Origin: Thalassia testudinum
Taxonomy: Eukaryota > Streptophyta > Magnoliopsida > Alismatales > Hydrocharitaceae
Assembly (NCBI GenBank): GCA_037157565.1
Contig: JAZHRO010000063.1
Location: 88,812,001-88,876,000 of the forward strand
Length of the DNA: 64,000 nt
Reading direction: 5' to 3'
The notes beneath the pieces were generated by a model. It was given only the letters and a program-made list of their open reading frames with translations, had not been told where the DNA came from and searched no databases. A program made the translations under genes and the position numbers. Shown in pieces: positions 1 through 11,160 of the stretch. Position 1 is the first letter of the stretch. The number at the start of each line of letters is the position of its first letter.

Positions 1-82
1 AAATCTTATTTGAGTTGCCTAAATCATGATGCAAGTCTTCAAATGTAATGAATAGAAATTCATTATTCCATAAAATCACAGC

Positions 83-1370
83 CTAAGGGGGAGTAAGATC
101 AAAATCTAGATTAGTCAAAATCTTGAATTCTTTTAGTTCTGTGGACTTCTGAATTTGATCCCAATTGTCTTTCTCTTGAATTACATCTTCTAAGGGATTG
201 TTTTCCTCTTCCTCATCAGTCAAATCAAACTCCTCAAGATTCCATATTTCAACTAAGTTTGTTGCTTCTTCAGATAGATCCTCATAAGTCATCCTTAGTA
301 ATTCTGCAATTTCTTGAACATCTTTTTCATAAGGGGATTGTTTGTCTTGTTCAATCTCGAGATGTTGAGGATAACAATCAGGGTTTTCCTCAGGACTCTG
401 GTGGATGGGAAGAGAAGGGTGTGAATTAGTTGAAACAGAAGTGAAAGAAGATTCGGCTTGAATATGGGATATCTTTGAATGATTAGTATCGCCAAATCTA
501 GATATCAAATTGTTTAAGCACACCTGATAATGGTAATCCTCACACAAGATGACATCAGAGCCATCCAACCGTGCTTGGCTGGGAGTGTCACTGTCCTTAA
601 TCATTCTATATTCTTGATCTTGCTCTAATTTTCCCTAATCATCCATGTAGTCCAATTCTGTGTCTTTAAATATGAAAGACTCATACTCCAACTCACCATG
701 GATTGGCTCCTCAAAATAGATTGGTTGCAATTCAGGGCCTAAATCAAGATATAATTCCTCAAGTGAGCCTTCCTCCTCAAAGTCAGTTTTTGGGATATCA
801 AAAGGGATCTGTTCTGTATAATCACAGGGCTAGTGGGTGTGCTGTGTATGTAGAGGTTGGGATTGGATAAGATGTCATACTTAAGGTTGGATCCTCAACC
901 TTGAATGGGTTACCACCAACTTGTGGCATACTTGGACCAGTTTTATCACCTTATGCTTTTCAGACTCTATTGAGCTATTTTGTCAGATTATCTCTATTTC
1001 TTTTATTAGCTTCTCTCATTCCCTGGGCTACTTGGAGTAATTGGGTGATCTCAGGATCACCGCCATGGTCAGGGATTTGATCAGGCTGAGGATAATAATT
1101 TTCATGATTTCTTTCCTTAGTTGAATCAGAATATCTATCATCTGAATACCTAGGGCAAGAATCATATCCTTGGTTTCATGTTGTAGGGTTGTCCCAATTA
1201 GAAGGTGAAGTTGTTTAGGTGGAATTGGGGTAATTTGCAAAGTAATTTTAAGGATAGGATTGACATTCTAGGTATTGGGATTCTGAGGAATATCACTGAT
1301 CTGGGGATAGATAAGTCTTGTTAAACCAGTCAAGATAGTTGGTCATGCCAATTAGGTGTTGGTCCTGCAT
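83..1370 (-). pseudogene. E1 internal ORF, decayed
   Basis: The last 173 codons (604 down to 83) are open. Upstream, to an ATG at 1368-1370, there are several stops and at least one frame change. Layout by eye: a Tyr/Ser/Asn/Pro-rich N-terminus (many YS, NY and YP pairs), a helical charged segment near residues 85-110 (containing ITQLLQVAQGMREANK), then a strongly acidic C-terminal half containing the run EFDLTDEEEE. There is no CCHC knuckle, DTG/DSG protease motif or RT motif. The layout and position match the ORFs of E2, E3 and E4, but the C-terminal half is diverged. The function is not recognised. Confidence 0.55.
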
Positions 1371-1396
1371 TGAGAGTGTCTTTTGAGGTTATAAAG

Positions 1397-3297
1397 TGAT
1401 ACGAATCATATGCGATTTGTAAAATACATCGTTGTAACACGTAAAACTGATGAATTCTTAAATTTCTAAACCTAGATAGTGCGGTATCTAGGGTCGTCCA
1501 AGGAGGCAATTTCGTTTGCAAAAATATGTCTCACTTGAAATCAGAAATCAACTTTCTTTTTGATTTTTTTTTCAAGTTTATAATTTTTATATTTTGTAAT
1601 AACAAAGTCAAAATGCGAATTGTTGATAGAAGAACAACTAACACCTACAATCACTAAACTAAAACCAAGTGACAAGTAATTCCTCTCAAAGCTCACCCTA
1701 GGTAGGTGGAAACCTAGAGTAATTAGAGAGAGGGGGTGATTACACTAAGGTAAAAGTAAAATTGCGAGAAACACAATTAAGAAAAAGGCAACTTTACTAG
1801 AGGAATGCTTCTACTACTAGAAATCAAAAACACAAAAAGTAAAAACACTAGTCCTCCTCATGATGATGATGGTGAAGAAGAGATAGAGGCTTCTTGCTCC
1901 AAGCCTAGTAGCTCCCATGCTTGAAAAGAAGTCCTCCAACTCCTTCCTTGTAAAGCTCCTTCAAGTTGAAGGCCTCCAAGACAAGCCCTCGAAGGGGGCG
2001 TGCCCTATGCTCTTCAAGGTGGATGATTCCACCTTCAATTCTCCTCCAATGCTTGGTCATCCTCCAATGTGAAGAGAGTCTCCTCCTTGGCATGGCACAA
2101 GGAAGAAGAAAGAAGGGCAAGAAGGAACCAAGGGGGCAGATAGGATGTCCCCTTAATCTTCTTCTCTTCTTCTCCTTCCTTGGCCATAGGTTAGGGTGGA
2201 TGTAGGGTGGAATTAAACTAAGGGATAGGTGTAGGGTGGATATGGGAGGTGAAGTTGGTGCCAAAAAGGGGGGTAGTTAGGGTGGTTTTGGTGCCAACTT
2301 CTTGGTGCCCTTTGGTTGTGGTTGAGGAGTGAAAGGTGGTGATGGTGGTGGCACCAACTTGGAGTGGAGGTGGAGCTAGCTTAAGTGGTCTTAGGAGGGC
2401 TTAGTTGGTGGAGCTAGTTAGGTAGGGTTTGAGGGTGGTGGATGACCAAGGGAGCTAGTTCTTAGCTAGTAATAAAGTAGAGGAGGCAATTGGAGCTAGG
2501 GTTTGAGGGGAGGAGCTAGACAGAAGAAGTCTGGAGTTGAACTGGAGCTGGCAGCTACTGAAGAGGGTGGCATGGAGCTACTTAGCTGGCTTAGCTTGCT
2601 GGTTCTTTGCTAGCTACTAATTGAAGATAAAGCAAGCTGGCTTCTGCTGAAATGAGCTGAGGTGAGCTAAGTCTGATGCTCTCAGGGAGGACCTAGCTAA
2701 TTGAGGTAGCTAAGATAGCTTAGTTCAACCAAGTTGAGCTAAGTTGAGTCCCTCGGAGCTGGACTTGACCTTCCTGAGCTAAGATGAAGTCATCTTCAAC
2801 TGGCTGGAGTTGAGTGGAGCTAGATGTAGCTGGTCCTGAGCTGAGGTGAACTCCAGTCAACTTAGCTGAGCTAGCTAGAGCTTCAAATGAACTAATGGGA
2901 GCTGAGACGAGCTAGACTTAGCTAAGTTGAGCTCGATCTAAGTTGACTTGAGCTAAGGTGAGCTGAGATGAGCCATCTTGAGCTACCATTCACTGAGATG
3001 AGTTGAATAGATTTAGGATGAGCTAACCCTAGTTCAAGTGAGCTGGATAAAGCTGAGTTCTAGCTGGTTTAAGCTTCTCCTTCACAAGTTGCCTTCCTGA
3101 GTGCTAGGGTTCTAGGGATCTATCAATCTGTACATCCTTAACACTCGCAAAAGGATATCAAAAAGACAACAAATAGTAAAATGCATGCCTAACCTAATTT
3201 ATGCCTAAATGCAACCCAAAAACCCGTTTGTGAAGCAAAAACCTAAGAGCTAAGTTTGTTTTAATGCATAAGAATGATGATAAACTGGCATTTATTA
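1397..3297 (-). mobile_element. Solo LTR, family LTR3, first copy
   Basis: It aligns along its length with 3563-5618: a TGATACG-like start, the shared U5 string CTAGGGTCGTCCAAGGAGGC, the central 'gcttcttgctccaag' block, an AGCT-rich tract, and a TTTTAATGCATAA-type end. The flanks are TAAAG (1392-1396) and TAGAG (3298-3302), a TSD with one mismatch. The CA terminus has become TA. The minus orientation is inferred from the TATA box of the sister copy. It sits inside E1 with no internal region, so it is a solo LTR left by recombination. Confidence 0.75.
2370..3080. repeat. AGCT/GAGCT-rich tract in LTR3 copy 1
   Basis: About 700 bp of degenerate GAGCTRAG and TGAGCT pentamer-like units with very frequent AGCT tetramers and G-rich spacers. 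It is not a clean tandem repeat: unit length drifts between 5 and about 15 bp. The same tract occupies the same position in the second LTR3 copy, so it belongs to the LTR and is not a separate satellite insertion. Confidence 0.75.
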
Positions 3298-3302
3298 TAG
3301 AG

Positions 3303-3557
3303 ATCCTTAATATCTAGCGATTCGTGTGGGATTTGAGGTAAGCCTGGCTATGCCTGAGGAATATGAGGTGTAAGCAAGGAAATCAAGTTCTGGGTGTTGA
3401 GGAGAGTTCTCCCATCCTAAAGTACTTGAAGGAAGGGAAGGGTTGGGATAGGGAGAAAAGGAGGAATAGTGTGAGGCAAAAGAGTATGGGTCTATGGTTT
3501 CCTCCTCAATCAGTTCTTCTTCATGGCAATTGGCTATTGGAATGTATTCAAAAAAAT
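3303..3557 (-). other. E1 internal segment between two solo LTRs
   Basis: These 255 bp are left once both LTR3 insertions and their TSDs are removed. They should be the part of E1 joining the ORF start to the leader. No motif is recognised. The short plus-strand open frame here looks fortuitous because it runs into the flanking LTR. Confidence 0.5.
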
Positions 3558-4437
3558 TGGGTTGATAACGAAAATACGCGGTTTGTTAATTAGGTAGTTG
3601 TAACGCGTAAATCCGCTTTCGCTCTTAAATTTATAATCCTAGATAGGGAAGTATCTAGGGTCGTCCAAGGAGGCAATATGGTTGCAAAATTGATTCTCTT
3701 GCTTGGAATATATCTCAACTTTCTTTTTGGTAATTTTCAATATACCATTTTTTTTTATTTTTGAACTAAGGCAACATGCGAACTGATGGCGGAAAAAGTG
3801 TTTGCACTTCCAATTAAGTAAACAACTCTAAAGTAGCAAGTAGAGCCTCTCCCTAAGCTCACTCTAGGCAAGTGGAAACCTAAAATAATTAGGGAGAGGA
3901 AGTGAAGAATGCTGAAAATAAGCAAATAGAAATGCAAACAAGATATGCGAAGAAGGCAACTAGATAATTGATAAAGTGTTTAACAAAAATGCCTAGTAGA
4001 GGAATGCTTCTACTACTAGATAATTGAAGTAAAAGAAAACACAAATCCTCTAAATAGATGGTGAAGAAGAGGGCTTCTTGCTCCAAGGTTGGTGGCTCCC
4101 AAGCTTGAAAAGAATCCTTCAACTCCTTCCTTGCAGAACTCCGCCAAGGTGATGACCTCCTAGGAAAGCCCTAAGGGGGCGTGCCCTAAGTTTCTCTCCA
4201 AGGGTGGACGTGCACCCTAAGCTTTTCTCCTTTGCCTGGCCGTCCTCCTTGATGTGGGAGAGTCCTCCTCCTTGGCATGGCTCAAGTTGAAGAGAGTAGG
4301 GAGAAGAAGGCACCAAAAGGGCTGGTGATGTGCCCCTTTAATCTCCTTCTCTACTCCTTCTTGTTGGTCGTAGGTATAGGTGGTTTAGGTAGAAAATATA
4401 CTAAGGGAGGATGGGAATTATGTGGTGGTAGGGTAGG

Positions 4438-4448
4438 GTATTTATAGG
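4438..4448 (-). promoter_or_regulatory. LTR3 TATA box
   Basis: CCTATAAATAC on the minus strand, the only good TATA consensus in this LTR. It gives the transcription direction of the family. The first LTR3 copy has lost the motif at the matching place. Confidence 0.6.
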
Positions 4449-4699
4449 ATGGGAAGGGGGGTGGTTATGGTGTTTTTTTGGAGGGAAATGAAGGGGTGCT
4501 TGGTTATTTTTGGAGGGAAAAATGGGAGGGAAATGAAGAGGTGCCTTGGTTTTCCCTCCAAAAATACCTTCTAGAAGGCAATTTTGGAGGGAAAAAAATG
4601 GAGGGTGGAGATGGGTTTTGATGGTGGATGTAGGGTGGTGATGGAAGGGATAGTTGGCACCAAAATAAAGTAGGAGTAGGTGGTCTTTTTGCTGGAGCT

Positions 4700-5410
4700 T
4701 AGGTAGTAGGGTAGTAGGGCCATGGAGGTAGACTAGCTAAGTTAAACAGCTTAGCTAGCTTAGCTAGTAGGGAGTAGAGTTGGAGGCATTTGGAGCTAAG
4801 GTTTTCAGGGAGAAGAGTTGGAGGTATTTATCTTGAGCTGCACTAGAGCTGGTGGCTGCTGAAGAGTGCTGGAAGGAGCTACCTTAGCTAGCTTAGCTTG
4901 CTAGTTCTTTTCTAGGTACTAAGCCAAGCTAAAGCAAGCTGGCTGCTGCTAAAAGGAGCTGAGGTGAGCTGGGTCTAATCCTCCCGGGGAGGATCAAGCT
5001 GGGTGAGGCAGCTAAGGTATCTTAGCTCAACTGAGTTGAGCTAAGCTGAGTCCCTGGGAGCTGGACTTGAGCTTCCTAAGCTGGAATGAAGTCATCTTTA
5101 GCTGGCTGGAGTTGAGTAGAGCTGGATGTAGCTGGACCTGAGCTGGGGTGAACTCCAGTCAACTCAGCTAAGCTAGCTAGAGCTCCCTGTGGACTAATGG
5201 GAGCTGAGATGAGCTAGACTCAACTAAGTTGAGCTAGATCTGAGCTGACCTGAGCTAGGGTGAGCTAAGATGAGCTCTCTTGAGCTGCCATTCAGCTGAG
5301 CTGAGTTGAATGGAGCTAAGATGAACTAACCCTAGTTCAAGTGAGCTGGAATCCAGCTATGGTGAGCTGGATCAAGCTGAGTTCCAGTTAGTTTGAGCTT
5401 CATCACCAGT
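4700..5410. repeat. AGCT/GAGCT-rich tract in LTR3 copy 2
   Basis: The counterpart of the tract at 2370-3080, with the same irregular GAGCT and GAGCTAAG units. Point differences between copies are scattered, so the tract has been inherited with the LTR and was not expanded separately in each copy. Confidence 0.75.
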
Positions 5411-5623
5411 TGCCTTCCTGAGTGCTAGGGTTTTGGAGTTCTGACAATCTGCATATCCCTAACACTCACAAAAACACATTAAAAAGATAATAAAAAGTGC
5501 AATGCATGCCTAACCTAATTGATGCCTAAATGCAGCCCAAAAACCCATTTGCGGAGCAAAATCCTAAGAGCTAAGTTTGTTTTAATGCATAAAAATGATG
5601 ATAAACTGACTTTTATCATGGGT

Positions 5624-7113
5624 CTTCTCCTTCGTTTACTTTGTAAAGGTGGTACCAAATCAAGGTTTAGAGGCCTTTTAGCATCCATGTACCGGAAGAA
5701 AGTTAATAGATGAGAGAGAGAAGGCAGATGAGACAATACCCCACCCTTTCAATACAAGCAATCAAACTAGTCCTTAGAGTGTCAACCCTAAATAGACCTG
5801 ATCTTGGCTCCCCAAAATATGACTGGGTTAGATCAGCCCTTGAATTACTTGGCTAGCCAGAAGGGTGGGACCCCTAGGACACCCTGCACGGTGGGACACC
5901 ACTAAGGGTTAACGCAGTTACCGCACCGACCTTTCTTGTTACTAGTGGGTCCAAGTAGACAAGGCCTTGACCTTAGCCCAATCTAATTTCAAGTCTCCAA
6001 GTCAATAAGCCTTGCCTAAGGCACGTCTACTCAGTTTTAAGCCTGGGTTTGATGTGCTTTTGGAATATGATGGGCATTAGGGGGTATTTGCACTTAAAAT
6101 TGATTTCAATATGTGTGAGTGCACAAGAAAGGGGTTCACAAGTAATTTTTTTATGATGAAGTGGATTTTAGGATTTAAATGCTTGTGTTAGTGCATTTTA
6201 GGGTTCACATGATTTAATCTCTTTAATCAAGGTTTTGATGAGGCACACAAGAGTTTTTGCAAATCCCAGTTTGTTTGATAGATTTCCTTTAAGTATGGAG
6301 ATGCAGGTGTGCTTAATGTGAAACCTTAAGCGCAGATAGTCCTACATGATTCTTTTAAGTTCAAATCTAATTACTAGTGTGACCCAAGCAATGAAATCAA
6401 TTAGTCCTATTACACCACTAACTAGGCACACAGAAAACATTTTTCAAGAATTTTAAATGCACATTTTGTATTTTTTTCTGATTTAAAGTGTACTAGCAGT
6501 TTTACGGCTTGTTTTGAACCCAAGTTCGTGATTTAATAATTCATGCAATCAAATGTTCAAGAAATATTTTTTTCAGATTTTTCCTAAATTTTCAGTTATC
6601 TCAGAAATTCAATGCCATAAATTTAAAGTTAATCGGAGTTGTATAAAAAAACTTATGATATTTTGAACATTGAAAAATTAGGAATAATAACTGAATTGAT
6701 AATAGATCAGTACGAGAATTTTTAAAATTTTTGTATAACTCATATTCATACGAAATTTGGATACATTGTTTCTGATTTTAATATTCATGTCCAGTAAAAA
6801 GGTAAGAATTATTGGACGTGCAGATCTTTAGGAATTGAATTTTTAAGATAAAACTTTATTTCAGCCTAAAAACCAAGGAAAAAAATCTTTTTTTTTGTTT
6901 TTCAAAAATCAAGCAAATTCTAACTAATGCTAAGGCTCAAGAAAATCCTAAATCTAATAAATCTAAAGTACGGGTACTTACCTGAGGTTCGAACTCGTGA
7001 TTTCCCCATTGGGGTGTCCTCTTTAGATTTCCTTGCTTCCTAAAATCCATGGAAAAATAACAAGTTAAAGATCTTGAATAAGTACCTAAAAGGCTTTAGA
7101 AATTTTCGTTGCC
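5624..7113 (-). other. E1 leader (PBS to ORF)
   Basis: Untranslated leader homologous to 11161-12314, 21516-22754, 46350-47570 and (plus strand) 57172-58328. Shared blocks include 'ctactcagttttaa', a TGTGATGGGC-like string and TTTTAGGGTT telobox-like motifs. A fragment 'caatacaagcaatcaa' near 5752 marks the end next to the ORF. No coding potential is seen. Confidence 0.65.
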
Positions 7114-7131
7114 TCTCCAACAATGGTGCCA
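7114..7131 (-). other. E1 primer-binding site, tRNA-Asp type
   Basis: The minus strand reads TGGCACCATTGTTGGAGA, a diverged match to TGGCGCCGTTGCCGGGGA, the complement of the plant tRNA-Asp 3' end used by Athila elements. It lies 3 bp from the LTR end at 7135. Confidence 0.7.
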
Positions 7132-7134
7132 ACT

Positions 7135-8772
7135 TGGTCGGCAGGTAAATCGCGTTTTAAAAGATTATTTAGTTGTAGTATAGTGCGAAATGCGTTGACA
7201 AATAAATTTATAAACTCCGGTGAGTACCAAGTCGTTCACAGGGAGGCAATCTTGATTTTAACAGAAGCTTTTCAATAAAACTAGTTCTAACAGGTATTTA
7301 TATATGTATATATGTATAAAGAGGCATCAGATATCTATAAGGTCAAATTTCATTGCATTGATAAAGAGTTTTTCACAGTAGAAATTGCTATGCAAAAGGT
7401 AGAGATAGATAGAGGGAAAGAGAGAGAGTGAGAGATAGATAGATAGATAGGAGGAGGCAGAAAGACGACGTCAGTTGTAGGATACTTGTGCAAGATGTGG
7501 CAGCACCTCAGATCCAGAACACCAGGATGAAGGTCGGAGTTGCAGAGAGGTAGAAGTGGGAAATCATAGGTGGAAGAAGAGGTTGATAGCAGGAGTTGAT
7601 GAAGAGATGTATGAAGAGATGCCTTCAACTGGGGGACCCTAGGCCTTCTTTTATAGCTTTGATGAGGGGCAAAGTAGGCATTTTAGCACTTAATCTCATG
7701 TAACAACTCCTAGGCAATGAGATCCATCAATTGGTAGATCAACAGACCAAATCGCGCATTAAAACACCTTCATTTACACCTTCATCGTGCGGATTGCCTC
7801 TCAGGTCGACACGTGGCACGCCTACGACCATTGGATCGAGATCTGATGCTCCAGCTACTCTTGCACGTGTTCTCTTCACTTCTTCGCATGCCTGCTTGCC
7901 TCATTTTAACACCTAATCATCAGCCATCCAATTTCACTACTGGACAGCTCACGTGAATGCATCCCTCGTCTTCATTTTGCAAAACGCATGGTTTGCTTAC
8001 ACGTGCAGGCACAGAGAATCCTGATCGCACCACATGGTCCCGTCTCCATGCACCGATGCAAATCCAATGGTTAATAGCACTTGCTCACCTTCTTTCCTGA
8101 TTCAAGGAATTGCGTAGATTGAACGAGCACCGCTTGGATTCAACGCAAGTGTGTGAGCCAACGTGCTATGCTCGTATTCTATTATGGTTTCCTCTTTGCA
8201 TCTAGTTATACTTAGCCGTTGGATGGACGGCGTGGATGCATCGTGGACCATTGGATGGCTATCCAACAGTTAAGAGTAGGCAAGGATGGTCTTCAGAGAT
8301 GGGCCAGCAGTGAGGGGAGACTATGATGGCGCCATGTGGTGCCATCATGGCCGTCCATCTTCTTTTCTTTGTATCTGGTGATGTAGAGCTTTGATCGAGT
8401 TGATTTTTGCACTGTTGGACTACGATCGTTGATTCGGATCCATCCGTGTGGTTGGATCTTTCATCTGGGGCTCGAATCTTTGTCCTTTGACTCCATGATC
8501 TCCATTCCTTTATGGACTACTCATGATGCTTTGGTTATCTGATCGAGATAATTTCGAAAGCATTAGACTCTCGTCATCATTCTGATTAGATCTGTCTGGT
8601 CTGATTTGTCATCCGTATTTTTGAATCATCTGCGATTAAAATCATCTCTCATTAGTACATAAAATGATGATATTATTTATAAGACCAATAACCTAGCTAT
8701 TGTCCAAATTATGATGCCTATGAAGGCATTATTGCATTATTCCTAACTTATGCTAGAATCTAGCTTAATTCA
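7135..8772 (-). repeat. E1 5' LTR (LTR1 family)
   Basis: In minus sense the order is U3 with an ACGT-type palindrome site (8325-8346, here with CATG core), a GTTGGATGG-type stem-loop near 8215-8270, a TATA box CTATAAAAG at 7648-7656, then R/U5 with a GA-rich stretch at 7400-7440 and the 'tcacagggaggcaat' block by the PBS. Unlike most other LTR1 copies, I see no clear tRNA-like module. The high end is uncertain. Confidence 0.65.
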
Positions 8773-9071
8773 GGTGATTTAGGTTGCATGATTGCTTGGC
8801 AATCAAGTTCCATTAGCAGTCGATGTCTTTCCACCCCTATAGGAATGCCACCCCTACAATCCACGTTTGGAAATTGCCAGCAATCCTCCACCACATTCCA
8901 ATATTTCTCCACTGTAGCCGATTTTTCTGTAATAAAGCCATACGCTCAAGGAAACTTCTATGCAACCCCACAGTCGACCAAGCATCATCCCAAAATAAAA
9001 ATGATTTATCATCCCAAAATGGTTTTTGGTTGTTTTAGGCTAAAATGACCTAATGGAAGGGTGGCTTAGGT
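8773..9071. other. Unassigned repeat-derived segment
   Basis: About 300 bp between the E1 LTR and the copia-like solo LTR. It may be internal sequence of the EB element. A short minus-strand stretch with FLFWDDAW is faintly like the C-terminal region of plant LINE ORF2, but this is too short to call. Confidence 0.3.
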
Positions 9072-9076
9072 ATGGG

Positions 9077-10772
9077 TGTTGGTGCTAGAGTACCACGATC
9101 ATTTATTTTGATGATAACAAAACACTTGTTATTTAACATTTGCTTTGGAGTCCTAGTTTTCAAGTCAAATTGCAAATGGAGACAAGTGTAGAGATGGAGT
9201 TCAAGCTCGCATCCATAGCGGATTAGAGGAGATTGACAGGGAAGGAGCTTCGCGAGGAGTGAAAGTGTGAAGTCAAAAGAATAAGATAGATGTCTTTTCT
9301 ATCTTGTACTTTGTATCTCTTTGTTATTTGCTCTTTATTTCTTAGATTACTTGTTAAAGAGCCCAAAGTAACAATACAGTAGTCCTATGAACACCTACAC
9401 AACCCTAGGATACTTAGGTTTTCCGTAGAGAACTTAGAAAACCTAAATAGATATCAGACGGCCTGATCAGACGTCCAATCTGGAAATCAAACGTCTGATC
9501 TTGACTTTTAAGATGTCTGACTGTTGACTTAGACATCCAATAACTTAGGCTGGACTTAGTAGGTTCTGTCTGTTAAAATCAGGCATCCAAATCATAGTCC
9601 AGACATCTTAGAAGACATCTGATGGTTGTACCAGACTTCCAATTAGTGGAACATTGGTTGACAAAGTAAACGTTGAGGAAAATGACCTTTAGGCTTCTAT
9701 CAGACGTCCGTAGAGGACCCCAGATGTCTGATATGTGACTATTGAGCCTCGATTGAGCTGAAATCACTTGTCTTGAGGATTATAACCATTTAGGCTCTTG
9801 GGAATCCATTCCTACACTTAATTAGGTTTCCAGACATTCCAACTTAGTGCCAGACGTCCTATATGTTGTTTGATGGTTTTACACTAGAACCCTGTTTAGG
9901 TCTGAACCAAGTCAGGAAGGAAACCCGCTTGGAATTAGATGTCTGACTTAGTTCCTAGATGTCTTAAGATTGACTTCCAGACGTCTGATCTTTTTCCCAG
10001 ATGTCTGATGACCATGTCGAAATCATTAATGATTCTGATTATGGCCTGCCTTGCCTTAGGATGATCCTCAATGGCTACCTAAGGCTTCTAAGGCCTTCTA
10101 AAGCCTTCCTAGGCCCTTTATCAATAGAGGAGGACCCTTTCCTTGTTTAGATACACCAAAGCAACAATTTTCACAACATATAGTGTCCATTTGATCTTGA
10201 GAAGAAGCCCTAGCTCTCCAAGCTTTAGTTTCACTTCAAGAGAGCTTCATTGTTGTTGCGCACCCGCTCTCCCACCACAGTTACAAGAGTGACAAAGTGC
10301 CATCGTGTGATTCACTCATCCACATCAAGCTGACGCACTTCCACCTAAGGGAAGATCCTTTACCTATAGTAGCTAGTTTCATTTATAGACTTTGTGGCTC
10401 TATAGGTTTGATTTGTATTTTACTTTGTTTATTGGTTGGGTATTCATGTTGCAAATTCCTATCTCCATTGAGGGACAAAATCCTTCTTGTGAAGAGAAGG
10501 GGTTTGAGGAACTCTATCCTCGTACTTGTAGCGTGGTTGTAATTGAGGTTGTACTACCCTTGTTAAAGTAGTATGTTAGTTGATTTGATCGACTTTGTCG
10601 ATTTGGAAATCCTAACTCGAGAGGGTTAGGTGGTGGTTTTTAATTGGTTTGGGTTTCCACCTAACAATCTCTTATGCATTTTGTGCGATTGTTCTTTTTG
10701 TGAGATTGTGATATTTATTTCCGCATCGATTTTATATTCTGCAAATCTCACCCCCTCCCGTAGGGATTTACA
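9077..10772 (+). mobile_element. Solo LTR, probably Ty1/copia
   Basis: Begins TGTTGGTG, ends TTTACA, with perfect TSD ATGGG at 9072-9076 and 10773-10777. Length 1696 bp. A TGTTGG-type terminus, a start 'ttttgatgataacaaaa' and a pyrimidine-flanked 3' end fit a Ty1/copia LTR. It differs from every Athila-like LTR here. The segment 9450-10015 holds many copies of a short AGACGTCTGA-type motif. No internal region is attached. The superfamily call rests on general look only. Confidence 0.75.
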
Positions 10773-10777
10773 ATGGG

Positions 10778-11160
10778 AAGGTGGCTAGGGTTATGCTAAG
10801 GGCTAAGGATAGGTGTAGCAATGTCCAATGTTCTTCATAATTTAATTCTAACATTAAATCCCTACAGGTAGTATAGTATACCACTCCCGTACTCTCTATC
10901 TTCATCTTATTTGCATCTTTATTCCAGGCTTCTATTCCAGCTTTACTACAGCTCCAGCCTCTATCCAGCTTTAGGCTATCTCTTAAGCTTGTAATTACCT
11001 GGAAACCAATTATTACACTAATCAGTATAGCATTGTGCCATTATTTCATGAATATCTAAGCAAAGCAGTAAAGATGTAGAATATGCAATTCATGCATGAA
11101 TTGCTCCTAAGGTATGCTAAGATTTAACTCAATTTAGGTCAATTAAGTCCTATTATTGCT
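10778..11160 (-). other. EB internal region beside solo LTR
   Basis: Sequence between the copia-like solo LTR and the EB leader. On the minus strand an open stretch of about 70 codons with mixed composition is present. No family is recognised. It occupies the place where the E2-E4 ORF would be but does not visibly align with it. Confidence 0.35.

Larger units (their letters stand above)
3563..5618 (-). mobile_element. Solo LTR, family LTR3, second copy
   Basis: Begins TGATAACG, ends TTATCA, and is flanked by a perfect 5-bp TSD TGGGT (3558-3562 and 5619-5623). Length 2056 bp. On the minus strand a CCTATAAATAC TATA box lies at 4438-4448. The U5-like conserved string with GGGTCGTCCAAGGAGGCAAT lies towards the low-coordinate end, which fits minus orientation. 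It carries the same AGCT-rich tract as copy 1. No internal region or PBS is attached, so it is a solo LTR inserted in E1. Confidence 0.85.
1..8772 (-). mobile_element. E1: non-autonomous Athila-like LTR element, partial
   Basis: Read on the minus strand it has a 5' LTR (7135-8772), a tRNA-Asp-type PBS, a ~1.2-kb leader and a decayed ORF running off towards base 1. The 3' LTR lies beyond the window. The internal region is interrupted by two solo LTRs of another family (1397-3297 and 3563-5618), each with its own TSD, so E1 is older than both. No gag, RT or integrase motif is visible, so E1 is read as a non-autonomous (LARD-like) relative of E2, E3 and E4. The outer boundary at 8772 is a guess from the CA terminus and is not confirmed by a second LTR. 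Confidence 0.75.

Noticed and set aside
1905..2264. 119-codon minus-strand ORF in LTR3 copy 1
   Set aside because: Lies in an LTR, is not shared in open form with the sister copy, and is overlapped by an opposite-strand frame.
8788..9048. 86-codon plus-strand ORF
   Set aside because: No domain, low complexity, overlaps another frame, and lies between repeats. A LINE-like reading on the other strand is too short to trust.
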